Part shown: piece by piece, positions 43,411 to 52,260 of the stretch
Layout of the letters: each line of letters opens with the position of its first letter
Position numbering within the stretch: position 1 is the stretch's first letter
From: Bradyrhizobium sp. 164
Lineage (GTDB): Bacteria > Pseudomonadota > Alphaproteobacteria > Rhizobiales > Xanthobacteraceae
Assembly: GCF_023073715.1 (NCBI RefSeq)
Contig: NZ_JADPKA010000077.1
Coordinates: 1-64,000 of the forward strand
DNA length: 64,000 nt
Reading direction: 5' to 3'
Notes under the pieces: model-generated
The model's database searches: none
What the model was told of the DNA's origin: nothing
The model's input: only the letters and a program-made list of their open reading frames with translations
Translations under genes and position numbers: made by a program

Positions 43411-44115
43411 TTACAGCCCCAGATACGCCTTGCGGACGGCCGGATTGCCTTTGATCTCCGCGGCCGCACCCTGCATCAGCACGCGGCCGGTTTGCAGGAT
43501 GTAGGCGCGATCGGCGATCTCGAGGCACTCGGCCATGCGCTGCTCGACGATCAGCACGGTCATGCCGGCATCGCGGATGCGCTTCACGGCCTGAAAGATC
43601 TCGTCGACCAGCTTCGGCATGATACCCTGCGAAGGCTCGTCCAGCATCAACAGCCGCGGACGCGTCATCAGAGCGCGGCCGATCGCGAGCATCTGCTGTT
43701 CGCCACCGGAGAGCGTCTCGGCGCGCTGCTCCAGGCGTTCGGCCAGACGCGGGAAAAGCTGGAAGACGAGATCGAGCGGCTCCTCACGGTTCGCCTCGCC
43801 GCGATAGAGATAGCTGCCGAGGCGCAGATTGTCGCGCACCGACAGACGGGGGAACAAGCGGCGGTTCTCGGGCACATAGGCAATGCCGGTGGCCGTGATG
43901 TGATGCTGCGCCATGCCATCGAGACGCTTGCCGTCGAATGTCACCGTGCCCGAACGCGGCCGCTCGGCGCCGGCAATGGACTTGAGCAGCGTCGACTTGC
44001 CCGCGCCATTGGCACCGGCAACGCAGACGATCTCGCCCTTCTGAACCTCGATCGAGACCGCGGAGATCGCGACCAGGCCCTGGTAGGCGGTCGTGACTTC
44101 ACGCACCGACAGCAT
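43411..44115 (-). CDS. livF: Branched-chain-type amino acid ABC transporter, ATPase LivF
   Basis: A 234-residue nucleotide-binding subunit with Walker A GANGAGKST (about 33-41), signature LSGGEQQMLAIGRAL (about 132-146) and Walker B LLMLDEPSQG. The short form ending in KAYLGL is typical of LivF. Its start overlaps livG by 17 bases. It is the last gene of the livKHMGF operon. Confidence 0.92.
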   Translation of the reverse strand: MLSVREVTTAYQGLVAISAVSIEVQKGEIVCVAGANGAGKSTLLKSIAGAERPRSGTVTFDGKRLDGMAQHHITATGIAYVPENRRLFPRLSVRDNLRLGSYLYRGEANREEPLDLVFQLFPRLAERLEQRAETLSGGEQQMLAIGRALMTRPRLLMLDEPSQGIMPKLVDEIFQAVKRIRDAGMTVLIVEQRMAECLEIADRAYILQTGRVLMQGAAAEIKGNPAVRKAYLGL

Positions 44116-44830
44116 GACGATCTCCCAGATATGCGCTGATCACCTTGGGATCGCGGACGACCTCAGCAGGCTTGCCTTCGACCAGCACCTTGCCGAGGTC
44201 GAGCACGATGGCGCGATCGACCAAAGGCATCACGATCTCCATGACGTGCTCGACCATCAGCACGGTGATGCCGGCATCGCGCACCTTGCGCACCAAGGCG
44301 ACGCCAGTCTGCGCCTCGGTCGGCGTGAGGCCGGTGAGGACTTCGTCGAGCAGCAGCAGCTTTGGCTCGGTTGCCAGCGCACGCGCGACTTCGAGGCGGC
44401 GCTTCTCGGCCGGCACGAGGTCGCTTGCGAGCACATCGGCGCGCGCGGCAAGGCCGGTGAATTCGAGCACCTCATGCGCCTTGCGGCGCGCCTCACGCAT
44501 CACGGTGTTGCGAACCAAGGCGCCGACGATGACGTTGTCGATGACCGTCATGGTCTCAAAGCTCTTGACCACCTGGAAGGTGCGCCCGATGCCGCGCTGG
44601 CAGCGCTCGGCCGCCGGCATGCGGGTAACATCCTCGCCGTCGAACCAGATCGAGCCTTGCGTCGGCGGCAGCACCCCCGCGATGAGATTGAACAGCGTCG
44701 ACTTGCCGGCGCCGTTCGGGCCGATCAGGCCGACGATCTCGCCGCGGCCGACCGAGATCGAGACATCGCTGTTGGCGACGAGCCCGCCAAAACGCTGCCA
44801 GACGCCACGGGTTTCGAGGAGCGCGGTCAT
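44099..44830 (-). CDS. livG: Branched-chain-type amino acid ABC transporter, ATPase LivG
   Basis: A 243-residue ATPase: Walker A GPNGAGKST (about 36-44), the LivG-type insertion with GIGRTFQVVKSFETMTVIDNV, the degenerate signature LVPAEKRRLEVARAL, Walker B LLLLDEVLTGLTPTE, and the C-terminal DPKVISAYLG. It overlaps livM by four bases. Confidence 0.92.
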   Translation of the reverse strand: MTALLETRGVWQRFGGLVANSDVSISVGRGEIVGLIGPNGAGKSTLFNLIAGVLPPTQGSIWFDGEDVTRMPAAERCQRGIGRTFQVVKSFETMTVIDNVIVGALVRNTVMREARRKAHEVLEFTGLAARADVLASDLVPAEKRRLEVARALATEPKLLLLDEVLTGLTPTEAQTGVALVRKVRDAGITVLMVEHVMEIVMPLVDRAIVLDLGKVLVEGKPAEVVRDPKVISAYLGDRHAVGA

Positions 44831-45813
44831 CGTGTGGCCCCCTTCGCCTTGGTACGTGAGAGCAGGCTCACCAGACCCTGCGGCAACGCCAGCGAGATCA
44901 GCACGATCAGGGTGCCGTAGACGATGAGGTCGACGCCGCGCCCGGAACCGCCGATATAGGAGCGCGTCAGCTCCGTCATCGGGATCAGGATGGCGGCCCC
45001 CAACACCGGCCCCCAGAGGGTACCGATGCCACCGAGCACGGCCGGCAGTGCCATCAGCAGCGAGAACTGGAAGCCCATCACGCTCTCAGGATCGATATAG
45101 GCAAGGAACTGCGCATAGAATGCGCCGCCGATGGCGACGAGGAAGGCGGAGACGGCTGCCGCGCCCATCTTGGAGTTGAACACGACGACGCCGAGGCTTT
45201 CGGCCGCCTCCGGGTTGTCCTTCACCGCGCGCCACCAAAAGCCCCATTTGGAGTCCTCCAGCCACCAGGTGACGAACCAGGCGAGGCAGCACAATGCCAG
45301 CGCGAAATAAAAGTATGGCAGTTTGGTGCGCAGAAACTGGAATTTCAGCCAGCTGTCGCCGCGGATCGGAATGGTGATCCCCATCGCCGCTCCCGCCCAC
45401 TCCCAGTTCTGGAACAGCAACAGGCCGATCTCGGCAATGACGATGGTCGCGATCACGAAGTAATGGCCGCGCAGGCGAAAGAAGGGATAGCCGAGCCCCA
45501 TCGCGATCAGGGCGGCAATCACGCCGCCGCCGAGCATGCCGAACCAGGGCAGCACGCCGAACTTGGTGAACAAGAGTTCGGTGGTGTAGGCGCCGATGCC
45601 GAAATAGAGCGCGTGTCCCAGCGAGATCTGTCCGCAATAGCCGGAGAGGATGTTCCAACTCTGCGACAGCGCCGCATACATCAAGGTCAGGATGAGGATG
45701 TTCTGAACGTAGACGTCCTTGACGAGCAACGGCGCCAGCGCTGCGAGCCCGGCCAATACTGCGGCAATGATGAGGTCGCGGCGGCGCCGCGCGGCAAATT
45801 TATTGTCCATCAC
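44827..45813 (-). CDS. livM: Branched-chain-type amino acid ABC transporter, permease LivM
   Basis: A 328-residue permease with about nine membrane segments; the LivM hallmark SGYCGQISLGHALYFGIGAYT lies near residues 53-73 and RAVKDNPEAAESLGV near 198. The start could be 45813 or the next codon (MM). It overlaps livH by four bases. Confidence 0.9.
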   Translation of the reverse strand: MMDNKFAARRRRDLIIAAVLAGLAALAPLLVKDVYVQNILILTLMYAALSQSWNILSGYCGQISLGHALYFGIGAYTTELLFTKFGVLPWFGMLGGGVIAALIAMGLGYPFFRLRGHYFVIATIVIAEIGLLLFQNWEWAGAAMGITIPIRGDSWLKFQFLRTKLPYFYFALALCCLAWFVTWWLEDSKWGFWWRAVKDNPEAAESLGVVVFNSKMGAAAVSAFLVAIGGAFYAQFLAYIDPESVMGFQFSLLMALPAVLGGIGTLWGPVLGAAILIPMTELTRSYIGGSGRGVDLIVYGTLIVLISLALPQGLVSLLSRTKAKGATR

Positions 45814-46688
45814 ATCGACCCGAACAGGCCACGCGGCCGGATGAAGACGACGAGCAGGTAGACGGCGTAGATGCCGACCGACTTCAGCGAGGGCGGCAGC
45901 ACCAAGGCGGTGACGGCCTCCACGAGGCCGACAATGATCCCGCCGGCAAAGGCCCCAAACACGCTGCCGAAGCCGCCCAGCGCCACCGTAACATAGGCGA
46001 TCAGCGCGAAGGACGCGCCGACATCGGGGTAGATGTAGAAGAACACCGCCATGATGGCGCCGGCAAGACCGACCAGCGCGGCGCCAAGGCCCCAGCCCAG
46101 CGCAAACACGCGGTTCTTGTCGATGCCGACGAGAGCCACCGCGCCGGGATCCTCACGCGTCGCTTCCAGCGCGCGGCCGAAATCGGTCCGATTGATGAAG
46201 AAATAGAGTCCGGCGAAAGCGAGAATCGAGACCAGCGCGCCGATCAGCTGCGGCTCCGGCAGGAAGATGCCGGCGACCGAGATGGTCTTGCCGCCGAGCC
46301 AAGACTGCGGAATGCTGCGATAATCCGGCGTGAAGAAGAACTGCGCCAGGCCGCGCATCACGATGGCAAGGCCGAAGGTGGAGAAGATCTGCACCATGCC
46401 GGCATTGGCTTTGGCCCGCATGGCGAAGCGGACAATCAATAGATAGACCACCGCTCCGAACACGAACAGCGCCGCGGCGACCAGCGGCGCCGACAAAAGG
46501 GGATCGATGGCGAAGAACGCGAACAGGAAGAAGCTCACATACATCGCGATCATCAGGAACTCGCCATGAGCGAAGTTCACGACGTCCATCAGGCCGAAGA
46601 TCAGCGCGAGGCCGACCGCGATCAGTCCATAGAGCAGGCCCATGAGCAGGCCGCTCGCGAGACTTTGGATAATGGCTTGGGCTGTCAC
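45810..46688 (-). CDS. livH: Branched-chain-type amino acid ABC transporter, permease LivH
   Basis: I place the start at GTG 46688 (read as MTAQAIIQSLASGLLMGLLYG), preceded by a purine-rich GGGGATCAGA; the longer frame to 46748 runs into the palindromic repeat. The resulting 292-residue permease shows GLIAVGLALIFGLMDVVNFAHGEFLMI, the LivH signature, and about eight membrane segments. Confidence 0.9.
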   Translation of the reverse strand: MTAQAIIQSLASGLLMGLLYGLIAVGLALIFGLMDVVNFAHGEFLMIAMYVSFFLFAFFAIDPLLSAPLVAAALFVFGAVVYLLIVRFAMRAKANAGMVQIFSTFGLAIVMRGLAQFFFTPDYRSIPQSWLGGKTISVAGIFLPEPQLIGALVSILAFAGLYFFINRTDFGRALEATREDPGAVALVGIDKNRVFALGWGLGAALVGLAGAIMAVFFYIYPDVGASFALIAYVTVALGGFGSVFGAFAGGIIVGLVEAVTALVLPPSLKSVGIYAVYLLVVFIRPRGLFGSM

Positions 46689-46722
46689 CTCTGATCCCCC
46701 GTTCGAAACGTCATCGTTTGCT

Positions 46723-46811
46723 CCGTCATTGCGAGCGAAGCGAAGCAATCCAGAATCTCACCGCCGAGGCAGTCTGGATTGCTTCGTCGCTACGCTCCTC
46801 GCAATGACGAG
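46723..46811. repeat. Palindromic intergenic repeat, family A (copy 2)
   Basis: CCGTCATTGCGAGCGAAGCGAAGCAATCCAGA faces TCTGGATTGCTTCGTCGC...GCTCCTCGCAATGACGAGG. It lies inside the liv operon, between the binding-protein and first permease genes, where a hairpin could lower downstream expression relative to the binding protein. Confidence 0.8.
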
Positions 46812-46855
46812 GCATTCACGACGACCTCGATCTTCTGTCCTGCTTCAGCAGCGTC

Positions 46856-48100
46856 TTACTTCATCGGCCAGATCGCCTCGGCGATCGCGGCCTGCGGCGG
46901 GAAGATGGTGACGAACTTGCCGCCAACATATTGCAGCAGCACCGGGTCGGCGTCGTTGTTCTGGCCCATCTCGTCGAACTTGACCCGCTTCCAGGGCATG
47001 ATGGTCTGCTCGCCCGGGATGTCGGTCGCCGCCAGCGCATCGCGAATCTTCTCGCCGTCGGTCGACTTGGCGCGGCTGATGGCATCGGCGAGGATGATCA
47101 GGCCCATGAACTGGCGCGAGGTGAGGTCGTTGAAGTCCTTGCCCGACTTCGCCTTGAACATCTCGTTGATCTTGCCGACCATCGGGCGCTTCTGCGCGAG
47201 GTCGAGCGAGAAGGTGCCGCGCGAGATCACGCCTTCGACTTTGTCGCCGACGGCATCATAAAGCGCCTTCTCGGAGAAGCCGGCATCCTGCGCCACGATC
47301 GCGTTCGGCTTGTAACCGAGCTCGGCCATGGTCTTGACCAAGAGGATGCCGTCGGTGGTGTAGCTCGACGGCATCAGCACGTCGGCATTGGCGGTCTTGA
47401 GCTGCTGCACCTCGGCCGAGAGCGAGGGCGAGTTGGCACGGTACTTGATGTCGGTGACGATTTTGTAGCCGCGCTCGCCGGCGATCTTGGCCTGGGCGTT
47501 GCCGGAGTCGGTGCCGAAGATGGTGTCCTCGTGGAACAGCGAAAGCGTCTCGATCTTGGTGCCCTTCTTCTTCATGGCATCGAAGAAGTCGAACATCGCG
47601 GCCGAGTACATCTCGTCATGCGGCGCGGCACGGAAGTAATATTTCAAGCCGCGGCGATGCAGGCTCGGCGAGGAATTGTCGGCGGAGACGAACGGGATCT
47701 GGTAGCGCTCGCAGATCTGGCTGACAGTGACGGCGACCGCGCTCTGATAGGTGCCGATGATGGCGGCGACCTTTTCCTGCGTGATCAGGCGCTCGGCCTC
47801 GGCACGCCCCTTCTGCGGATCGGCCTGGTGGTCGGCGAACACGAGGCGGACCTTGGCGCCGCCGAGGCCCGGCAGGCCTTCACCTTTCGCCAGCGGCAGG
47901 TCGAAATCGGTGTCCTTGTTGATGACTTCGAGCGCGGTTTCATAGGCCTTCTGCGCATCGACGCCCTGCTGCGCGCTGCCGCCGGAGAACGGATAGATCA
48001 CGCCGATCACGACTTCCGAGGTCTGTGCGCGCGCTGCCAGCGGCACCAGCGCGGCCGTAGCGGTAGCTCCTAACAACACGTCGCGGCGAGAGATCGTCAT
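46856..48100 (-). CDS. livK: Branched-chain-type ABC transporter substrate-binding protein LivK-like
   Basis: A 414-residue periplasmic binding protein. A twin-arginine-like leader MTISRRDVLLGATATAALVPLAARA precedes the type 1 periplasmic-binding fold VVIGVIYPFSGGSAQQGVDAQKAYE. ERLITQEKVAAIIGTYQSAVAVTVSQICERYQIPFVSADNSS and the LSLFHEDTIFGTDSG segment are typical. Ligands of this large family include amino acids, amides, urea and aromatic acids; the neighbouring amidohydrolase and DUF1445 genes suggest a nitrogenous compound. The start at 48100 is chosen for the leader. Confidence 0.88.
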   Translation of the reverse strand: MTISRRDVLLGATATAALVPLAARAQTSEVVIGVIYPFSGGSAQQGVDAQKAYETALEVINKDTDFDLPLAKGEGLPGLGGAKVRLVFADHQADPQKGRAEAERLITQEKVAAIIGTYQSAVAVTVSQICERYQIPFVSADNSSPSLHRRGLKYYFRAAPHDEMYSAAMFDFFDAMKKKGTKIETLSLFHEDTIFGTDSGNAQAKIAGERGYKIVTDIKYRANSPSLSAEVQQLKTANADVLMPSSYTTDGILLVKTMAELGYKPNAIVAQDAGFSEKALYDAVGDKVEGVISRGTFSLDLAQKRPMVGKINEMFKAKSGKDFNDLTSRQFMGLIILADAISRAKSTDGEKIRDALAATDIPGEQTIMPWKRVKFDEMGQNNDADPVLLQYVGGKFVTIFPPQAAIAEAIWPMK

Positions 48101-48188
48101 GGCAAAGTTCCCTGTACTGAATTTCGACTGATCGAATGAAGTGATTGATGGATGCGGTAAAGCCTGAACAAGCAGCATACGCTGCCCA

Positions 48189-49004
48189 TTAAATCACGGC
48201 CATGGTCCTGTTCTTGAGATCCGTCACCAGCATCAGGCCGGGCGAATGCGTGATCGCGAACGGCAGTTTGGCGGCATTGATCACCGATTGCGGCGTCACG
48301 CCGCAAGCCCAGAACACCGGGATCTCGTCATCGGCGACCGGAACGGGATCACCGTAGTCAGGCTTGGCAATGTCCTTGATGCCGATCAGATGCGGATGGC
48401 CGAGATGCACCGGCGCACCGTGCACGGCGGGATATCGCGAGGTGATCTGCACCGCGCGGATCACGTCCGCCGGCTTGAACGGACGCATCGACACCACCAT
48501 CGGGCCGGCAAAGGGGCCAGCCTCGCCGCAAGCGATGTTGGTGCGGTACATCGGCACGCGCACGTTCTGTTCGATGTGACGGATCGGCATTCCCTCCTCG
48601 AGCAGCGCCTCTTCGAACGAGAAGGAGCAGCCAAGCACGAAGGTCACGAGATCGTCGCGCCAGTAGCTCTTCACGTCGGTCGGCTCGTCGACGATCTCGC
48701 CGTCACGCCAGACGCGGTAGCGCGGCACGTCGGTGCGGATGTCGAGATCGACGCCGAGCGAGGGGATGTGCGGGCTGCCGACGTCGGACATGCCGATGAT
48801 CGGGCACGGCTTCGGATTGAGCTGGCAGAAGCGGTGAAAGGCGCTGGCACATTCCGCCGGGAGGATTGCCAGATTGCCCTGGACGAAGCCGGGCGCAACG
48901 CCGGCGGTGGAGGCGACCTGCCCTTCGCGATAGGCAAGCCGCGCCTTGCGGCTCGGGAGCGTGTCGGGCGTTTCAGTTTGCTGCGCTGCCACCAAAACAG
49001 TCAT
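48189..49004 (-). CDS. DUF1445 putative hydro-lyase (YcsI / D-glutamate cyclase-related)
   Basis: A 271-residue protein with the family blocks [37 protein letters not shown] (about 36-72), [40 protein letters not shown] (about 120-143), [22 protein letters not shown] and the closing [30 protein letters not shown]. The mitochondrial relative is D-glutamate cyclase; bacterial members are annotated hydro-lyases without proven reaction. The start at 49004 is chosen over 49049. It leads the liv operon (88 bases before livK) and is divergent from a LysR gene, implying a role in using the transported compound. Confidence 0.85.
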   Translation of the reverse strand: MTVLVAAQQTETPDTLPSRKARLAYREGQVASTAGVAPGFVQGNLAILPAECASAFHRFCQLNPKPCPIIGMSDVGSPHIPSLGVDLDIRTDVPRYRVWRDGEIVDEPTDVKSYWRDDLVTFVLGCSFSFEEALLEEGMPIRHIEQNVRVPMYRTNIACGEAGPFAGPMVVSMRPFKPADVIRAVQITSRYPAVHGAPVHLGHPHLIGIKDIAKPDYGDPVPVADDEIPVFWACGVTPQSVINAAKLPFAITHSPGLMLVTDLKNRTMAVI

Positions 49005-49086
49005 GGGATCGACCTGCCTATAAACTCGACAAAGACAAGCCAACACCAAGCATGCTATAAAGTCTAATCGTCGTTTCTAATCAAAC

Positions 49087-49107
49087 TCGATAAATTTTCT
49101 TTATCGA
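49087..49107. promoter_or_regulatory. Palindromic operator between hydro-lyase/liv and LysR operons
   Basis: TCGATAAA-TTTTC-TTTATCGA, a perfect dyad with 8-base arms, 17 bases before the lysR ATG. A related ACTCGACAAAG occurs at 49024-49034 on the hydro-lyase side. Location and pairing with the adjacent regulator suggest a LysR-controlled divergent promoter. Confidence 0.7.
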
Positions 49108-49124
49108 ATGGGAAGATCCTTCCA

Positions 49125-50042
49125 ATGCTGGACTTCAGATCGATCGAGACATTTCTCTGGGTTGTGAAGCTCGGCAGCTTTCGGGGCGCCGCGCAACGGC
49201 TCAACACGACCCAGCCGGCGATCTCCCAGCGCATCGCCCAGCTCGAGCGCGAGATGGGCGTAAAGCTCCTCAACCGCGATCATCGCGTGGCCTCGCCGAC
49301 CCCGAGCGGCCGGCAGATGATGGTCTATGCGGAGAAGCTGATCGGGCTGCGCGCCGCGATGATGGCGGAGATCGGCGACCGTTCGGCGATGCGCGGCGTG
49401 ATGCGACTCGGCGTCGCCGAGACCATCGTGCACACTTGGCTGCCCCGCCTGGTGAAGAGCATGAACGAGGTCTATCCGAACCTGTCGCTGGAGATCGAGG
49501 TCGACATCACGCCGAACCTCACCGCGCGTCTGCTCGCACAGGAGATTGAGCTGGCGTTCGTCGTGGGACCGCTGTCCGCTTCCGGCGTGCACAACCGCGT
49601 GCTCGCCGATTATCCGATCGGTTTCCTCGCCAGCCCCTCGCTCGGCCTCGGCAAGGGGCCGGTGACGCCGGCGGAGCTCGCGCGATTTCCGATCATTACC
49701 TTCCCGCGCAAGACCAAGCCTTACGAGGTCGTGCGCGAGGTGTTCGACCGGCCCGAGCTGCCGCCAATCCGACTGCATGCCTCCGCCTCGCTGGCCACGG
49801 TCATCCACATGGCGGTCGAAGGGCTCGGCATCGCCGTGATCCCCGACGCCATCGTCGAGAACGAACTCGCCGACGGGAGGCTGCAACTGCTCGACACCGA
49901 TCTCGCGATCGCGCCGCTGACCTTCACCGCGAGCTGGCTCGCCTCGCCCGACGTCGTGGCTATCGAGCGCGTCGCGGAGCTGGCGCGGCAGATTGCGCAG
50001 AGCAGCCTCGCGGTTGACGCGCCCGCGCTGGCGCGTCATTGA
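49125..50042 (+). CDS. LysR-family regulator of the liv/amidohydrolase cluster
   Basis: A 305-residue LysR protein with an N-terminal HTH (FRSIETFLWVVKLGSFRGAAQRLNTTQPAISQRIAQLEREMG, about 3-45) and effector domain from about 90. It stands between two divergent operons and starts the right-hand one: 32 bases follow before the M20 hydrolase gene. It likely binds the palindrome at 49087-49107 and controls both directions. Confidence 0.92.
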   Translation: MLDFRSIETFLWVVKLGSFRGAAQRLNTTQPAISQRIAQLEREMGVKLLNRDHRVASPTPSGRQMMVYAEKLIGLRAAMMAEIGDRSAMRGVMRLGVAETIVHTWLPRLVKSMNEVYPNLSLEIEVDITPNLTARLLAQEIELAFVVGPLSASGVHNRVLADYPIGFLASPSLGLGKGPVTPAELARFPIITFPRKTKPYEVVREVFDRPELPPIRLHASASLATVIHMAVEGLGIAVIPDAIVENELADGRLQLLDTDLAIAPLTFTASWLASPDVVAIERVAELARQIAQSSLAVDAPALARH

Positions 50043-50074
50043 AAAAGGCGCCGGACAATTGAGAGACTGACCGC

Positions 50075-51325
50075 ATGAGCCGAGCCGCCACCAACCTGCA
50101 GATCGATCCCGTCCGCCTCTGGGGCTCCATCCACGAGACCGCGCAGTTCGGCGCGACGGCCAAGGGTGGCGTGCGGCGGCTGACGCTCAGCTCCGAGGAC
50201 AAGCAGGTCCGCGATTGGTTCCGCAAGGCCTGCGAAGACGCGGGCCTGGAGGTGCATGTCGATGCGCTCGGCTCGATGTTCGGCCTGCGCAAGGGGCGCG
50301 ACATGACAAAGCCGCCCGTCGGCATCGGCTCGCATCTCGACACCCAGCCGACCGGCGGCAAGTATGACGGCATTTTGGGTACGCTCGGCGCACTGGAAGT
50401 GATCCGCACGCTGAACGATGCCGGCATTGAGACGGAAGCGCCGATCTGCATCGTCAACTGGACCAACGAGGAAGGCTCGCGCTTCGCACCGGCGATGATG
50501 GCGTCTGGCGCCTATGTCGGCGATTTCACCACCGATGACATTTTGTCGCGCAAGGACGCTGAAGGCATGACCGTCAGGCAGGCGCTCGACGGCATCGGTT
50601 ATCGCGGCGACAAGCCGGTCGGTTTCCAGAAGCTCCGCTGCTTCGTCGAATTGCACATCGAGCAGGGCCCGATCCTGGAGGCCGAAGGCAAGACCATCGG
50701 CGTGGTCGATTCCGGCCAGGGCGTGCTGTGGTACGACGGCAAGATTTCCGGCTTCGAGAGCCATGCAGGCTCGACACCGATGCCGCTGCGGCGCGACGCG
50801 CTGGCGACACTGTCGGAGATCGTGCTGGCGATGGAGGCGATTGCGAAGAAACATGGTCCGAACGCGGTCGGCACCATCGGCGAGGCCGTGATCGCAAATC
50901 CCTCGCGCAACGTCATTCCCGGCGAGATCGCCTTCACCATGGATTGCCGCAGCGCGGATGGCGCCATTATGGACGCGCTCGATCGCGATTTGCGCGCCGC
51001 GATTGCCGAGATCGCTGCGCGCCGCAAGGTCGAGGTCAAGGTCGACCTGGTCTGGCGCAAGCCGCCGACGCATTTCGATCCCAAGCTGATTGCGACGGTC
51101 GAGAACGCGGCGAAGATGCTCGGCTATTCCTCTCGCCGCATCACCTCCGGGGCTGGCCACGACGCCTGCAACCTCAACACCGTCATGCCGGCGGCTATGG
51201 TGTTCGTGCCCTGCAAGGACGGCATCAGCCACAACGAATTGGAGGATGCCACGCAAGCGGACTGTGCCGCGGGGACCAACGTGCTCATGCACACCGTGCT
51301 GGCGATCGCCGGCGTCGCGTCCTGA
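50075..51325 (+). CDS. M20 Zn-dependent amidohydrolase (N-carbamoyl amino acid hydrolase / allantoate amidohydrolase type)
   Basis: A 416-residue M20-family metallopeptidase-fold enzyme of the AmaB/HyuC/AllC group. Metal and catalytic residues are visible: His87 (GIGSHLDTQPTGG), Asp98 (KYDGILG), the Glu pair at about 132-133 (NWTNEEGSRFAP), HIEQGPILEAEG (about 192) and SGAGHDACNLN near 365. Members cleave N-carbamoyl groups, allantoate or beta-ureido acids, releasing ammonia and CO2. Substrate cannot be fixed from sequence. It lies between a LysR gene and two 2-hydroxyacid-type dehydrogenases, with short gaps. Confidence 0.9.
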   Translation: MSRAATNLQIDPVRLWGSIHETAQFGATAKGGVRRLTLSSEDKQVRDWFRKACEDAGLEVHVDALGSMFGLRKGRDMTKPPVGIGSHLDTQPTGGKYDGILGTLGALEVIRTLNDAGIETEAPICIVNWTNEEGSRFAPAMMASGAYVGDFTTDDILSRKDAEGMTVRQALDGIGYRGDKPVGFQKLRCFVELHIEQGPILEAEGKTIGVVDSGQGVLWYDGKISGFESHAGSTPMPLRRDALATLSEIVLAMEAIAKKHGPNAVGTIGEAVIANPSRNVIPGEIAFTMDCRSADGAIMDALDRDLRAAIAEIAARRKVEVKVDLVWRKPPTHFDPKLIATVENAAKMLGYSSRRITSGAGHDACNLNTVMPAAMVFVPCKDGISHNELEDATQADCAAGTNVLMHTVLAIAGVAS

Positions 51326-51337
51326 CCGGAGAGAACC

Positions 51338-52249
51338 ATGCGCGGAGTTTTCGTCGACGCCAATGAAACGCTGGCGGTGATCATGGAGCGGCTGGAGAAG
51401 CCCGGCGATCCCAAAGTGCGGATCCACAGGAATCCTGATATCAAGCCGGAGCAATATCCGGAGATTCTCGACGGCGCCGAAATCGCGATCATTGATCACA
51501 CTTCGCTTCCGACCGACGTCGCAAAGAAGTGCACCGGCCTCAAGCACGTCGTGTTCCTGGGCACCGGCGCGCGCAGCTACATGAACCCGGAGGAACTGGC
51601 CGAGCTCGGCATCTCCGTGCATCTGATCAAGGGCTACGGCGACACGGCGGTGGCGGAATCCGCGATCGCGCTGATGTGGGCCTCGGCCCGCGTCATCGCG
51701 ATGATGGATCGCGAGATGCGCGGCGGCAATTGGCTGCGCGAGGACGGTATGCAGCTCACCGGCAAGACGCTCGGGCTGATCGGCTTCGGCGGCATCGCCG
51801 CGGAAGTGGCGCGCATTGCGTCCGGCAGCGGCATGAAGGTGATCGCCTGGAACCGCTCGCCGAAGAGCCATCCTGGCGTAGAATTCACCGATCTCGATAC
51901 CGTGCTGGCAAGGAGCGACGTCGTGTCGCTGCATCTGCTGCTCAGTGACGAGACGCGCGGCATGATCACGCGCGAGAAGATCTTTGCGATGAAACGCGGT
52001 GTCATCCTCATCAACACCGCTCGCGCCGCGATCGTGGACGAAGCCGCCATGATCGATGCCCTGAAATCGGGCCACATCCGGCATGCCGGCCTCGACGTCT
52101 TCAACATCGAGCCGCTGCCCGGCGGCCATCCGCTGACAAAATTGCCGAATGTGACGCTGTCGGCGCATTCCGCCTTCCGCACGCCGGAGGCGAGCGAGAA
52201 CCTGATTGGCGCGGCGTGGGAGCACTGCCGCCGGATCGTGAAGGGATAA
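51338..52249 (+). CDS. D-2-hydroxyacid dehydrogenase (NAD-binding)
   Basis: A 303-residue member of the D-isomer-specific 2-hydroxyacid dehydrogenases. The cofactor site GLIGFGGIAAEVARIA is at about 146-161, NTARAAIVDEAAMIDAL (catalytic Arg region) at about 225-241, and the Glu/His relay in DVFNIEPLPGGHPL...LSAHSAF near 250-285. It would reduce a 2-oxo acid or oxidise the corresponding D-hydroxy acid. It sits 12 bases after the amidohydrolase stop and 11 before the next gene, so it belongs to the same operon. Confidence 0.88.
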   Translation: MRGVFVDANETLAVIMERLEKPGDPKVRIHRNPDIKPEQYPEILDGAEIAIIDHTSLPTDVAKKCTGLKHVVFLGTGARSYMNPEELAELGISVHLIKGYGDTAVAESAIALMWASARVIAMMDREMRGGNWLREDGMQLTGKTLGLIGFGGIAAEVARIASGSGMKVIAWNRSPKSHPGVEFTDLDTVLARSDVVSLHLLLSDETRGMITREKIFAMKRGVILINTARAAIVDEAAMIDALKSGHIRHAGLDVFNIEPLPGGHPLTKLPNVTLSAHSAFRTPEASENLIGAAWEHCRRIVKG

Positions 52250-52260
52250 CAGCAACAACA